A DNA stretch of 64,000 nt from assembly GCA_025846845.1 (NCBI GenBank), contig JAOYTL010000007.1, forward strand, positions 186,001-250,000. Direction: 5' to 3'. The notes under the pieces were generated by a model that was given only the letters and a program-made list of their open reading frames with translations, made no database searches and was not told the DNA's origin. A program made the position numbers and the translations under genes. Below, in pieces: positions 8,185 through 16,911 of this stretch; the first letter of the stretch is position 1; each line of letters starts with the position of its first letter. This DNA comes from Alloboseaceae bacterium BT-24-1 (GTDB lineage Bacteria > Pseudomonadota > Alphaproteobacteria > Rhizobiales > Beijerinckiaceae).

Positions 8185-8730
8185 ATGAATATCGAACTGA
8201 ACAAGATCGCTGGCGCAGGGCTTTCGACCCTGCTCGTCGTGATGGCCCTGAACATGGGCGCCGGCATCGTCTTCGCCCCGAAGAAGCCGGCCGTTCCCGG
8301 CTATGATCTGCCAAGCCTCGAGCCGGCCGCCGCTGCCGGCGCTGGCGCCGCAGCAGCAGTTGCCGAAGAGCCGATCGCGGTGCGCCTCGCCAAGGCCGAC
8401 GTGGCCAAGGGTGAAAAGGCTGTCGCCGCTTGCAAGGCCTGCCACACCTTCGAGAAGGGCGGCGCCAACAAGGTCGGCCCGCATCTCTACGACGTCTATG
8501 GCCGCAATGAGGGCTCTGTCGCGGGCTTCGGCTATTCGGCCGCGATGAAGGGCCGCGGCGACAAGAGCTGGGACGCCGACGCGCTCGACCACTTCCTGAA
8601 GAATCCGAAGGCGTATGTTCCGGGTACCATCATGGCCTTCGCCGGCATCAGCAGGCCCGAGGCCCGCGCCGACGTCGTCGCCTATCTCAACAGCCTCGCC
8701 GATTCGCCCAAGCCGCTGCCGAAGCCCTGA
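8185..8730 (+). CDS. Membrane-anchored class I cytochrome c (CycM-like)
   Basis: The 181-residue protein has an uncleaved-looking N-terminal membrane anchor (residues about 9-30), an Ala/Pro-rich linker, and a c-type heme domain with CKACH at residues 83-87 and the probable axial Met150 in PGTIMAFAG. The layout matches CycM-type cytochrome c of rhizobia, which carries electrons between the bc1 complex and cytochrome c oxidase at the periplasmic face. The gene stands alone, divergent from kdsB. Confidence 0.88.
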   Translation: MNIELNKIAGAGLSTLLVVMALNMGAGIVFAPKKPAVPGYDLPSLEPAAAAGAGAAAAVAEEPIAVRLAKADVAKGEKAVAACKACHTFEKGGANKVGPHLYDVYGRNEGSVAGFGYSAAMKGRGDKSWDADALDHFLKNPKAYVPGTIMAFAGISRPEARADVVAYLNSLADSPKPLPKP

Positions 8731-8765
8731 TCCGGCAGCGCCTTTCGCGCCGATGTGACCGCACG

Positions 8766-9053
8766 AGCCGGGCCCGAAGAGGCTCTGGCAAGATCTGAGC
8801 GGGTCTGGACGCCGGCAATTCGTCTGATCCGCCAGGAGCGGCGCGCAGTCGATACCGTTGGTATCGACAAGCGACGCGACGCCGCGGGCGGGCGAATTCC
8901 CGGCGCCGAAGGTGGGTTTTGGAGGGCCGCCTGCGGCGTCGGACCGACTTGCCGATATCGAAGGATATCGGCTGCGCGCTCCTCCTGGCATTCGGCTCTC
9001 CAAAACCCATCCAGACCTGCTCAGATCTTGCCAGAGGCTCTGCGCCCGGCTTT
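8766..9053. repeat. 288-bp composite inverted-repeat element
   Basis: This element fills most of the 432-bp gap between the cytochrome c gene and yejA. Nested inverted pairs are visible: 27-bp arms at 8783-8809 and 9010-9036 (26 of 27 matching), 12-bp perfect arms at 8913-8924 and 8998-9009, and local palindromes at 8848-8868 and 8951-8972. The reverse complement of the right half aligns along the left half, so it looks like two head-to-head copies of one repeat unit. No protein-coding frame is convincing. It resembles a non-autonomous dispersed repeat (MITE-like); a regulatory role is not excluded. Confidence 0.75.
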
Positions 9054-9162
9054 TGCTTGTCGGCGCCATGCAATTGCCGTCACCATGACAGGGAATGCGC
9101 GCAAGGCTGGCGTTAGCTCGGCGTGACGACATAATCGGACAACGAATCGCAAGGGGTTTTGC

Positions 9163-11031
9163 ATGGCGATCCGGATCACCCGCCGCAGGCTGCTCGAAGC
9201 TGGCGGCGCGCTCGCAGGTGCGGCTACGCTGCCGGCCTCGCTCACGGCAGCTCTGGCGCAGGAGAACGAGATCCACGGCCTCTCGACCTTCGGCGAGCTG
9301 GCATTGCCCCCAGACTTTCCGCATTTCGCCTATGTCAATCCGAAGGCGCCCAAGGGCGGCTCGATCACCATCCAGATCAAGCGCGCCGGCGGCAATCAGA
9401 GCTTCGACACCTTCAACACCCTCAACACCTATGTGCTGCAGGGCGACGGCGCGGCCGGCATGGACGCCTGCTTCGACAGCCTGATGGCCGGCTCGGCCGA
9501 CGAGCCCAACACAGTCTACGGCCTGCTGGCGAAGAGCGTTGCCGTCTCCCAGGACAAGCTGACCTATCGCTTCCGGATGCGGCCAGAAGCCAAATTCCAT
9601 GACGGTTCGCGGGTCACGGCCGGCGATGCCGCCTTCTCGTTCAACCTGCTCAAGAGCAAGGGCCATCCGACCTACCGGCTGATCCTCGGCGAAATGGAAT
9701 CGGCGGTCGCCGAGAGCGACGATATCCTCGTGGTCAAGCTCACGCCGAAGCGCGACCGTGACCTGCATCTCGTCGTCGCCGGCCTGCCGATCTTCTCCGA
9801 GAAATACTGGTCGACCCGCAATTTCGAGGCCTCGACGCTGGAGCCGCCGCTCGGCTCGGGCGCCTACAAGGTCGGCAAGTTCGAGCAGGGCCGCTTCATC
9901 GAGTTCGACCGTGTGCCGGACTACTGGGCCAAGGATCTGCCGCTGAATGTCGGCCAGAACAATTTCGACCGCGTCCGCTGGGAGTATTTCCGCGACCGGC
10001 AGGTGGCGTTCGAAGCCTTCAAGAGCGGCGTGATCACCTTCCAGGAGGAATTCACCTCGCGCATCTGGGCGACTGGCTACGACTTCCCCGCGATCAAGGA
10101 AGGCAAGGTCAAGAAGGAAGAGCTGCCGAAGACCGAGCCGATCGGCTCGCAGGGCTGGATCTACAATCTGCGCCGCGAGAAGTTCGCCGATTCGCGCATC
10201 CGCGAAGCACTAGGCCTCGCTTTCGACTTCGAATGGACCAACAAGAACATCATGTTCTCGTCCTTCTCGCGGGCGACCTCCTATTTCGAGAACTCGGATT
10301 CGAAGGCAGTGGGCAAGCCCTCGCCGGAGGAACTGGCGCTGCTGGAGCCGTTCCGCGGCAAGGTGCCGGACGAGGTCTTCGGCGAGCCTTATCTGCCACC
10401 AGTCAGCGACGGCTCCGGCAGCGACCGCGCTCTGCTGCGCCGCGCCGACGAGATGCTGCGCGCCGCCGGCTGCAAGCGCGACGGCAATGTGCTGAAGTTG
10501 CCGAACGGCCAGCCCTTCGAGATCGAGTTCCTCGATTCCACCCCTTCCCTGCAGCCGCATACCCAGCCCTTCCAGGCCAACCTCAAGCGGCTCGGCATCA
10601 ACGCGACCTCGCGCATCGTCGACGGCGCGCAGTACCAGCGCCGGCTCGACGAATTCGATTTCGACGTCATCAGCCGGGCGATGACCGGCAGCGTCATCCC
10701 GAGCGACACGATGCGCATCCTCTACGGCTCCGAGGCCGCCAAGACGCGCGGCTCGCGCAATGTCGGCGGCATCGCCGATCCGGCGATCGACGCGATGATC
10801 CAGAAGGTCGGCCAGGCCAAGAGCTATGCCGAGGTCGTCGTCGCCGCAAAATGCCTCGACCGGCTGCTGCGCGCGGGGCGCTACTGGATTCCGATGTGGT
10901 GGAACGCCAGCGAATGGCTGGCCTATTGGGACATGTATGAGCGCCCTCAGACCAAGCCGAAATACGGCTCCGGTGCGCCGGGCACATGGTGGTACGATCC
11001 GGAGAAGGCCAAGCGAATCGGAAAGGCATAA
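9163..11031 (+). CDS. yejA: ABC transporter periplasmic peptide-binding protein (YejA-type)
   Basis: The 622-residue protein is a family 5 extracellular solute-binding protein. It begins with a twin-arginine-like signal (TRRRLLEAGGALAGAA, cleavage likely after ALAQ at about residue 33). The conserved block SGAYKVGKFEQGRFIEFDRV lies mid-protein. With yejB, yejE and yejF downstream it forms an ABC importer of the microcin C/oligopeptide type. The binding protein delivers peptides to the membrane complex from the periplasm. The exact ligand is unknown. Confidence 0.92.
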   Translation: MAIRITRRRLLEAGGALAGAATLPASLTAALAQENEIHGLSTFGELALPPDFPHFAYVNPKAPKGGSITIQIKRAGGNQSFDTFNTLNTYVLQGDGAAGMDACFDSLMAGSADEPNTVYGLLAKSVAVSQDKLTYRFRMRPEAKFHDGSRVTAGDAAFSFNLLKSKGHPTYRLILGEMESAVAESDDILVVKLTPKRDRDLHLVVAGLPIFSEKYWSTRNFEASTLEPPLGSGAYKVGKFEQGRFIEFDRVPDYWAKDLPLNVGQNNFDRVRWEYFRDRQVAFEAFKSGVITFQEEFTSRIWATGYDFPAIKEGKVKKEELPKTEPIGSQGWIYNLRREKFADSRIREALGLAFDFEWTNKNIMFSSFSRATSYFENSDSKAVGKPSPEELALLEPFRGKVPDEVFGEPYLPPVSDGSGSDRALLRRADEMLRAAGCKRDGNVLKLPNGQPFEIEFLDSTPSLQPHTQPFQANLKRLGINATSRIVDGAQYQRRLDEFDFDVISRAMTGSVIPSDTMRILYGSEAAKTRGSRNVGGIADPAIDAMIQKVGQAKSYAEVVVAAKCLDRLLRAGRYWIPMWWNASEWLAYWDMYERPQTKPKYGSGAPGTWWYDPEKAKRIGKA

Positions 11032-11037
11032 GCCGGC

Positions 11038-12129
11038 ATGCTGAGCTACATCGCCCGGCGTCTGGCGCTGATGGTGCCGACCCTGTTCGGCATCCTGCTG
11101 ATCTCCTTCGTCATCGTGCAATTCGCGCCGGGCGGCCCGGTCGAGCGGATCATTTCACAGCTCAATAACCCCAATAGCGGCGCGGCCGAGCGCGTCGGCG
11201 GCGGCTCCGGCGGCGATGCCGGGGCGCAGGCGATCGATTCAGGCTCGGCCTATCGCGGCGCGCAGGGGCTCGATCCCGCCTTCATCAAGGAATTGGAGAA
11301 GCAGTTCGGCTTCGACAAGCCGGCGCATGAGCGCTTCCTCAAGATGCTGAAGGACTACGCCACCTTCGATTTCGGCCGCAGCTATTTCCGCGATGCGCCC
11401 GTGCTGCAGTTGATCAAGGAGAAGCTGCCGGTCTCGATCACGCTCGGCCTGTGGATGACCCTGCTCTCCTATGCGATCTCGATCCCGCTCGGCATCCGCA
11501 AGGCGGTCAAGGACGGCTCGCGCTTCGACACCTGGACCAGCGCGGTCGTCATCGTCGGCTACGCCATTCCCGGCTTCCTGTTCGCGATCCTGCTGATCGT
11601 GCTCTTCGCCGGCGGCTCGTTCTGGCAGATATTCCCGCTGCGCGGCCTGACCTCGGAAAACTGGGCGCAGCTCAGCCTCATCGGCAAGGTCGGCGATTAT
11701 TTCTGGCACATCGCCCTGCCGGTTCTGGCGATGGCGCTCGGCGCCTTCGCGACCTCGACGCTGCTGACCAAGAACTCCTTCCTCGACGAGATCAGGAAGC
11801 AATACGTCCTGACGGCGCGGATGAAGGGGCTGTCGGAACGCGGGGTGCTCTATGGCCACGTCTTCCGCAACGCCATGCTGATCGTCATCGCCGGCTTCCC
11901 CGGTGCCTTCGTGCATGCCCTCTTTGCCGGCTCGCTCCTGATCGAGACGATCTTCTCGCTCGACGGGCTCGGGCTCCTCTCCTTCGAGGCGATCGTCAAC
12001 CGCGATTATCCGGTGGTCTTCGCCAACCTCTTCATCTTCTCGCTGATCGGCCTCGTCGTGCACCTGATCACCGACCTGACCTATGCCTGGGTCGACCCGC
12101 GCATCGACTTCGAATCGCGGGAAGCCTGA
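11038..12129 (+). CDS. yejB: ABC transporter permease (YejB-type)
   Basis: The 363-residue inner-membrane protein starts 6 bp after yejA. It has an N-terminal membrane helix, a long periplasmic loop (residues about 40-135), and the DppB-type permease domain. The EAA-like ATPase-contact loop TARMKGLSERGVLYGHVFRN is visible near residue 260. The length and the insert after the first helix are typical of YejB rather than DppB or OppB. It pairs with YejE as the transmembrane channel. Confidence 0.93.
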   Translation: MLSYIARRLALMVPTLFGILLISFVIVQFAPGGPVERIISQLNNPNSGAAERVGGGSGGDAGAQAIDSGSAYRGAQGLDPAFIKELEKQFGFDKPAHERFLKMLKDYATFDFGRSYFRDAPVLQLIKEKLPVSITLGLWMTLLSYAISIPLGIRKAVKDGSRFDTWTSAVVIVGYAIPGFLFAILLIVLFAGGSFWQIFPLRGLTSENWAQLSLIGKVGDYFWHIALPVLAMALGAFATSTLLTKNSFLDEIRKQYVLTARMKGLSERGVLYGHVFRNAMLIVIAGFPGAFVHALFAGSLLIETIFSLDGLGLLSFEAIVNRDYPVVFANLFIFSLIGLVVHLITDLTYAWVDPRIDFESREA

Positions 12130-12130
12130 C

Positions 12131-13309
12131 ATGTCCGACACGCTCCTCGACGCTCCGCCACCGGCCCTGCGCTCTGCCGAGCCTGTTCGTGCTCCGGCCA
12201 CGGCCAAGCAGGGCTGGCTCAAGCTCTCGCCGATCAACCGGCGCCGCCTCGACAGCTTCAAGGCCAACAAGCGCGGCTGGTGGTCGTTCTGGATCTTCCT
12301 GACGCTGTTCGCGCTTTCGCTCTTCGCCGAGTTCATCGCCAACGACCGGCCGCTGATCGTCCGCTACAAGGGCGAGACGCTGTTCCCGGTCGCGGTCAAC
12401 TATCCCGAGGAGAAATTCGGCGGCTTCCTCGCCACCACCGATTATCGCGACCCGACCATCGCCCGGGAGATCGCGGCCAATGGCTGGGCGCTGTGGCCGC
12501 CGATCCGCTACTCCTACCGCACCCATAATCTTGACCTGCCGGTGCCCGCCCCTGCCCCGCCGACCTGGCTGCTGAAAGACGAGCAATGCCGCGGAATCGC
12601 CGAGCGCACCGGCGGCATGACTTGCCGCGAGCTCGAATGGAACTGGCTCGGCACCGACGACCAGGGTCGCGACGTGGTCGCGCGCCTGATCTACGGCTTT
12701 CGCATCTCGATCCTGTTCGGGCTGATCCTGGCCTCGATCTCCTCGGTGATCGGCATCGCGGCCGGAGCGATCCAGGGTTATTTCGGCGGCTGGACCGACC
12801 TGATCTTCCAGCGCGTCATCGAGATCTGGACCTCGATCCCGGCGCTCTATCTCCTGATCATCGTCGCGGCGATCATCACGCCGAGCTTCTTCGTCCTGCT
12901 CGGCATCCTCCTCTTGTTCTCCTGGGTCGCACTGGTCGGTGTGGTCCGCGCCGAATTCCTGCGGGCGCGCAATTTCGAGTATGTCCGCGCAGCGCGGGCG
13001 CTCGGCCTCTCCAACCGGGCGATCATGGTCAAGCACCTGCTCCCCAACGCCATGGTGGCGACGCTGACCTTCCTGCCCTTCATCCTCAACGGCTCGATCA
13101 CGACGCTGACCTCGCTCGACTTCCTCGGCTTCGGGCTGCCGCCCGGCTCGCCCTCGCTCGGCGAATTGCTGGCGCAGGGCAAGGCGAACCTGCAGGCGCC
13201 CTGGCTCGGTCTCTCCGGCTTCGTGGTGATCGCGCTGATGCTGTCGCTCTTGATCTTCATCGGCGAAGCCGTCCGCGACGCCTTCGACCCGCGGAAGACC
13301 TTCGCATGA
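12131..13309 (+). CDS. yejE: ABC transporter permease (YejE-type)
   Basis: The start at 12131, one base after the yejB stop, gives 392 residues; an in-frame ATG at 12083 inside yejB was rejected. The N-terminal cytoplasmic tail is followed by NKRGWWSFWIF and the first membrane helix, then a large periplasmic segment (about residues 75-180) containing LGTDDQGRDVVARLIYGFR, and the permease domain with the EAA loop ARALGLSNRAIMVKHLLPN. It is the second channel subunit. Its stop is followed by a toxin-antitoxin cassette rather than directly by the ATPase gene. Confidence 0.93.
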   Translation: MSDTLLDAPPPALRSAEPVRAPATAKQGWLKLSPINRRRLDSFKANKRGWWSFWIFLTLFALSLFAEFIANDRPLIVRYKGETLFPVAVNYPEEKFGGFLATTDYRDPTIAREIAANGWALWPPIRYSYRTHNLDLPVPAPAPPTWLLKDEQCRGIAERTGGMTCRELEWNWLGTDDQGRDVVARLIYGFRISILFGLILASISSVIGIAAGAIQGYFGGWTDLIFQRVIEIWTSIPALYLLIIVAAIITPSFFVLLGILLLFSWVALVGVVRAEFLRARNFEYVRAARALGLSNRAIMVKHLLPNAMVATLTFLPFILNGSITTLTSLDFLGFGLPPGSPSLGELLAQGKANLQAPWLGLSGFVVIALMLSLLIFIGEAVRDAFDPRKTFA

Positions 13310-13343
13310 AGGCCGTGCTATAACCGCTGCGAGGAGAGAGGCG

Positions 13344-13586
13344 ATGAACAAGATCGTGCGCGAGCACTATCCGGTCGAGAAGCTGCCCGAGGATTTGCGG
13401 GTTGCGGTCGGCACAGCGACATCTGTGCGCCTGACGATCGAATCGTCTGAGACCTCGACGGATTCGTGCACGCGATCCGCGCTTCGGCGGGCACGTGAGT
13501 TGGTCCGTTCGGGGCAGATAAAGCGCGTGACCTCGCAAGAAGCCGTGGACCGTATCCGCAAGCTACGCGACGAATGGCCTTCGTGA
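13344..13586 (+). CDS. Putative antitoxin of a PIN-toxin pair
   Basis: This 80-residue protein starts at 13344 after GAGGAGAGAGGCG. It is followed 10 bp later by a PIN-domain toxin gene, which is the main reason to call it an antitoxin. The N-terminal half (VEKLPEDLRVAVGTATSVRL) could be a DNA-binding fold, and the C-terminal half is highly charged with SALRRARELVRSGQIKRVTS, a probable helical toxin-binding tail. I do not assign a specific antitoxin family. It is unrelated by eye to the antitoxin at 740-967. Confidence 0.68.
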   Translation: MNKIVREHYPVEKLPEDLRVAVGTATSVRLTIESSETSTDSCTRSALRRARELVRSGQIKRVTSQEAVDRIRKLRDEWPS

Positions 13587-13596
13587 GCAACCGCAA

Positions 13597-14022
13597 GTGA
13601 CGTCAGTCTATTTGGACGCGAACGCCATCATCCGATTTGTGGAGACCGACGACGATCTGTTCGACTCGCTGCTCGATCATACTCGGGACGGTGAAAATCG
13701 ACTTTGCACGAGCGAGTTCACATTGGCTGAGGTGCTGGTCCTGCCGCTTCGGGAAAACAACATCGAATTGCTGTCTGTCTACGAGACGCTGTTCGCGGCG
13801 GACAACGAAATTGATATTATGCCTGTCGATCGTGCGATCCTGCGCCGAAGCGCAGAACTGCGCGCTACGCTCGGCAACAAAGCTCCCGACGCAATTCATA
13901 TCGCCACTGCGGTGCTTGCCGGGTGCTCGGTTTTCATATCCTCCGATCTGCGCATCCATCTGCCCGACGGCATGAGGCGCATCGACGCCGAGGCCGTTAG
14001 AGAGATGAATATCTGGGAATGA
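13597..14022 (+). CDS. PIN-domain ribonuclease toxin (VapC-like)
   Basis: The 141-residue protein has the PIN acidic residues: Asp in VYLDANAIIRF, Glu in FTLAEVLVLP, Asp in KAPDAIHIATA and Asp in FISSDLRIHL. The GTG start gives the expected N-terminus directly before the first aspartate. Its stop overlaps the ATG of yejF in ATGA, so the transporter ATPase is coupled to the toxin. It differs clearly in sequence from the PIN toxin at 964-1389, so the two cassettes are not a recent duplication. Confidence 0.84.
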   Translation: MTSVYLDANAIIRFVETDDDLFDSLLDHTRDGENRLCTSEFTLAEVLVLPLRENNIELLSVYETLFAADNEIDIMPVDRAILRRSAELRATLGNKAPDAIHIATAVLAGCSVFISSDLRIHLPDGMRRIDAEAVREMNIWE

Positions 14023-15650
14023 CCGCCCCCCTACTCTCCGTCCAGGACCTCTCCGTCGCCTTCCGCCAGGGCGGGCAGGAGACGCTCGCAGTCGACAAGG
14101 TCTCGTTCGAGATCGCCAAGGGCGAGACGCTGGCGATCGTCGGCGAGTCCGGCTCGGGCAAATCGGTCTCGGCGCTGTCGATCCTGAAGCTCCTGAACTA
14201 TCCGGCGGCGTATCATCCGTCGGGCAAGGTGCTGTTCAACGGCCAGGACCTGATCGCCGCCGACGAGGACGCGATGCGCAAGGTCCGCGGCAACGACATC
14301 ACCATGGTGTTCCAGGAGCCGATGACCTCGCTCAACCCGCTGCATCCGATTGCGCGGCAGATCGGCGAAATCCTCGAACTGCACAAGGGCCTGCGCGGCG
14401 AGAAGGCCCGGGCGCGGACGCTCGAACTGCTCAGCCTGGTCGGCATCCGCGATGCGGAAAGCCGGCTCGATGCCTATCCGCACCAGCTCTCGGGCGGCCA
14501 GCGCCAGCGCGTGATGATCGCCATGGCGCTCGCCAACGAGCCCGACCTCCTGATCGCCGACGAACCGACCACGGCGCTCGACGTCACCGTGCAGGCGCAG
14601 ATCCTCACGCTGCTGAAGGAACTGCAGGCGCGCCTCGGCATGGCGATCCTGTTCATCACCCATGATCTCGGCATCGTCCGGCGTATCGCCGACCGGGTCT
14701 GCGTGATGCTGAAGGGCAAGATCGTCGAGCAGGGACCCGTCGCCGAGATCTTCGGCGCGCCCCAGCACGCCTATACCCAGCGCTTGCTCGCAGCCGAGCC
14801 GAAGGGCCGGCCGGAGCCTGTGCCGGACGGCGCGCCGATCCTGCTGGAGGCCGGCCCGGTCAAGGTCTGGTTCCCGGTCAAGACCGGACTGCTGCGCCGC
14901 ACGACCAGCCATGTGAAGGCGGTCGACGGCATCTCGGTCACGGTGCGCGAAGGCGAGACGCTCGGCATCGTCGGCGAATCCGGCTCGGGCAAGACCACGC
15001 TCGGCCTCGCCATCCTGCGTCTGATCTCCTCGGAAGGGCCGATCGTCTTCCTCGGCGACCGCATCGACGGGCTAAAGGCCGCGGCGATCCGGCCGAAGCG
15101 CAAGGACTTGCAAGTCGTCTTCCAGGACCCCTATGGCTCGCTGTCGCCGCGCATGTCGGTCACCGACATCGTCGCGGAGGGGCTGACCGTCCAGCAAAAG
15201 GGGCTGAGCTATCAGCGCCAGCGCGAGATCGTGGCGCAGGCGCTCGCCGATGTCGGACTCGACCCTTCGACGATGGATCGCTATCCGCACGAATTCTCCG
15301 GCGGTCAGCGCCAGCGCATCGCGATCGCCCGCGCCATGGCGCTCGACCCGAAATTCGTCGTGCTGGACGAGCCGACCTCGGCGCTCGACATGTCGGTGCA
15401 GGCGCAGATCGTCGAGCTGTTGCGGGGGCTGCAGGCCAGGCGCAAGCTCGGCTATCTCTTCATCAGCCACGACCTCAAGGTGGTCAGGGCGCTGTCGCAC
15501 CGGGTGGTAGTGATGCAGAACGGCAAGGTGGTCGAGGAAGGGCCAGCCGAGGAGATCTTCCAACGTCCGCGCGAGGCCTATACGCAGGCGTTGCTAGCGG
15601 CCGCGCTCAACCTCGAGCCGGCGGCCAATAGCGCCGCGGTGCGGGACTGA
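14019..15650 (+). CDS. yejF: ABC transporter ATP-binding protein with two ATPase domains (YejF-type)
   Basis: The 543-residue protein contains two complete ABC ATPase domains. Each has a Walker A motif (GESGSGKS in the first, GESGSGKT in the second), a signature (LSGGQRQRV and FSGGQRQRI) and a Walker B motif (LLIADEPTTALD and FVVLDEPTSALD). Such fused ATPases energise dipeptide and microcin C type importers. It belongs with yejABE but is separated from yejE by the toxin-antitoxin cassette and starts inside the toxin stop. Confidence 0.94.
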   Translation: MTAPLLSVQDLSVAFRQGGQETLAVDKVSFEIAKGETLAIVGESGSGKSVSALSILKLLNYPAAYHPSGKVLFNGQDLIAADEDAMRKVRGNDITMVFQEPMTSLNPLHPIARQIGEILELHKGLRGEKARARTLELLSLVGIRDAESRLDAYPHQLSGGQRQRVMIAMALANEPDLLIADEPTTALDVTVQAQILTLLKELQARLGMAILFITHDLGIVRRIADRVCVMLKGKIVEQGPVAEIFGAPQHAYTQRLLAAEPKGRPEPVPDGAPILLEAGPVKVWFPVKTGLLRRTTSHVKAVDGISVTVREGETLGIVGESGSGKTTLGLAILRLISSEGPIVFLGDRIDGLKAAAIRPKRKDLQVVFQDPYGSLSPRMSVTDIVAEGLTVQQKGLSYQRQREIVAQALADVGLDPSTMDRYPHEFSGGQRQRIAIARAMALDPKFVVLDEPTSALDMSVQAQIVELLRGLQARRKLGYLFISHDLKVVRALSHRVVVMQNGKVVEEGPAEEIFQRPREAYTQALLAAALNLEPAANSAAVRD

Positions 15651-15652
15651 CG

Positions 15653-16870
15653 ATGGCGCGCGCCATCCTGATCGTGCTCGATTCCGTCGGCTGCGGTGGC
15701 GCCGAGGATGCCGCCACCTACGGCGATGAGGGGTCCGACACGCTCGGCCATATCGCGCAGGCCTGTGCCGAGGGGCGCGGCGACCGCGAGGGCCTGCGCA
15801 GCGGGCCGCTCCATATCCCCAACCTCGCCCGGCTGGGCCTGAGCCATGCCTGCGAGGCCTCGACGGGCAAGCCGCTCGCCGGCGTGACGCGACCGGACGC
15901 GCCGCAGGGGCAATACGGCTACGGCGTCGAGATCAGCCAGGGCAAGGACACGCCCTCCGGCCATTGGGAGATCGCCGGCTGCCCGGTCCCGTTCAAATGG
16001 GGTTATTTCACTGCGCTGGAGAACACCTTCCCGCCAGACCTCGTCGCCGCCATCATCCGCGAGGGCGCCCTGCCTGGCATCCTCGGCAACAAGCATGCCT
16101 CCGGCACGGCCGTGATAGACGAACTCGCCGAGGAGCACATCCGGGCGGGAAAGCCGATCTGCTACACCTCGGTCGACTCGGTGCTGCAAATTGCGGCACA
16201 TGAGGAGCATTTCGGCCTGGAGCGGCTCTACGATCTCTGCAGGAAAGTCCGCGTCCTGGTCGATCCCTTGAAGATCGGCCGCGTCATCGCCCGGCCCTTC
16301 GTCGGCACGGCCGAGACCGGGTTCACCCGCACCGGGAACCGCAAAGACTTTTCCATCCCGCCGCCGGACGAGACCATCCTCGACCGGCTCGCGGCCAAGG
16401 GCCGGCCGGTGGTGACGGTCGGCAAGATCGGCGACATCTTCGCCCACCGGAACACGGGCGAGGAGATCAAGCCGTTCGGCAACGCCGCCATGTGGGCAGC
16501 GGCGCTGGAGGCATTCGCGCGGCTGCCCGATGGCGGCTTCTGCTTCGTCAACCTCGTCGACTTCGACACCGAGTACGGCCATCGCCGCGATATTCCAGGC
16601 TACGCAGCGGCGCTCGAAGCCTTCGATCGCGACCTGCCGAAGCTCGAAGTGCTGCTCGGGCCCGGCGACCTCGCCATCATCACCGCCGACCACGGCAATG
16701 ATCCGAGCTGGCCTGGATCCGACCATACGCGCGAGCACGTGCCGATTCTCGGCTTCGGGCCGGCTGTGCCGGCGCGAGAGATCGGCCGCAGGGCGAGCTT
16801 CGCCGACATCGCGGCGACGCTTGGCGAATGGCTGGATGTCGGGACGGTCGGCCCCGGACGCGCCTGGTAG
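15653..16870 (+). CDS. deoB: Phosphopentomutase
   Basis: The 405-residue protein belongs to the alkaline-phosphatase-like metalloenzyme superfamily. The metal-site segments are visible: ILIVLDSVGCGGAEDA at the start and TADHGNDPSWPGSDHTREH near residues 343-361, with the cap domain between. It interconverts (deoxy)ribose 1- and 5-phosphates in nucleoside salvage. It lies 2 bp after yejF, so it is probably read through from the transporter operon, although no functional link is evident. Confidence 0.95.
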   Translation: MARAILIVLDSVGCGGAEDAATYGDEGSDTLGHIAQACAEGRGDREGLRSGPLHIPNLARLGLSHACEASTGKPLAGVTRPDAPQGQYGYGVEISQGKDTPSGHWEIAGCPVPFKWGYFTALENTFPPDLVAAIIREGALPGILGNKHASGTAVIDELAEEHIRAGKPICYTSVDSVLQIAAHEEHFGLERLYDLCRKVRVLVDPLKIGRVIARPFVGTAETGFTRTGNRKDFSIPPPDETILDRLAAKGRPVVTVGKIGDIFAHRNTGEEIKPFGNAAMWAAALEAFARLPDGGFCFVNLVDFDTEYGHRRDIPGYAAALEAFDRDLPKLEVLLGPGDLAIITADHGNDPSWPGSDHTREHVPILGFGPAVPAREIGRRASFADIAATLGEWLDVGTVGPGRAW

Positions 16871-16911
16871 ACAGAGCCCGTTAGTTTAGAGACGGTTTCA
16901 CCAATCAGGCA

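Noticed and set aside
8095..9768. Long minus-strand open frame across the inverted-repeat element
   Set aside because: It overlaps cytochrome c and yejA, both clear genes, and is an artefact of high GC.
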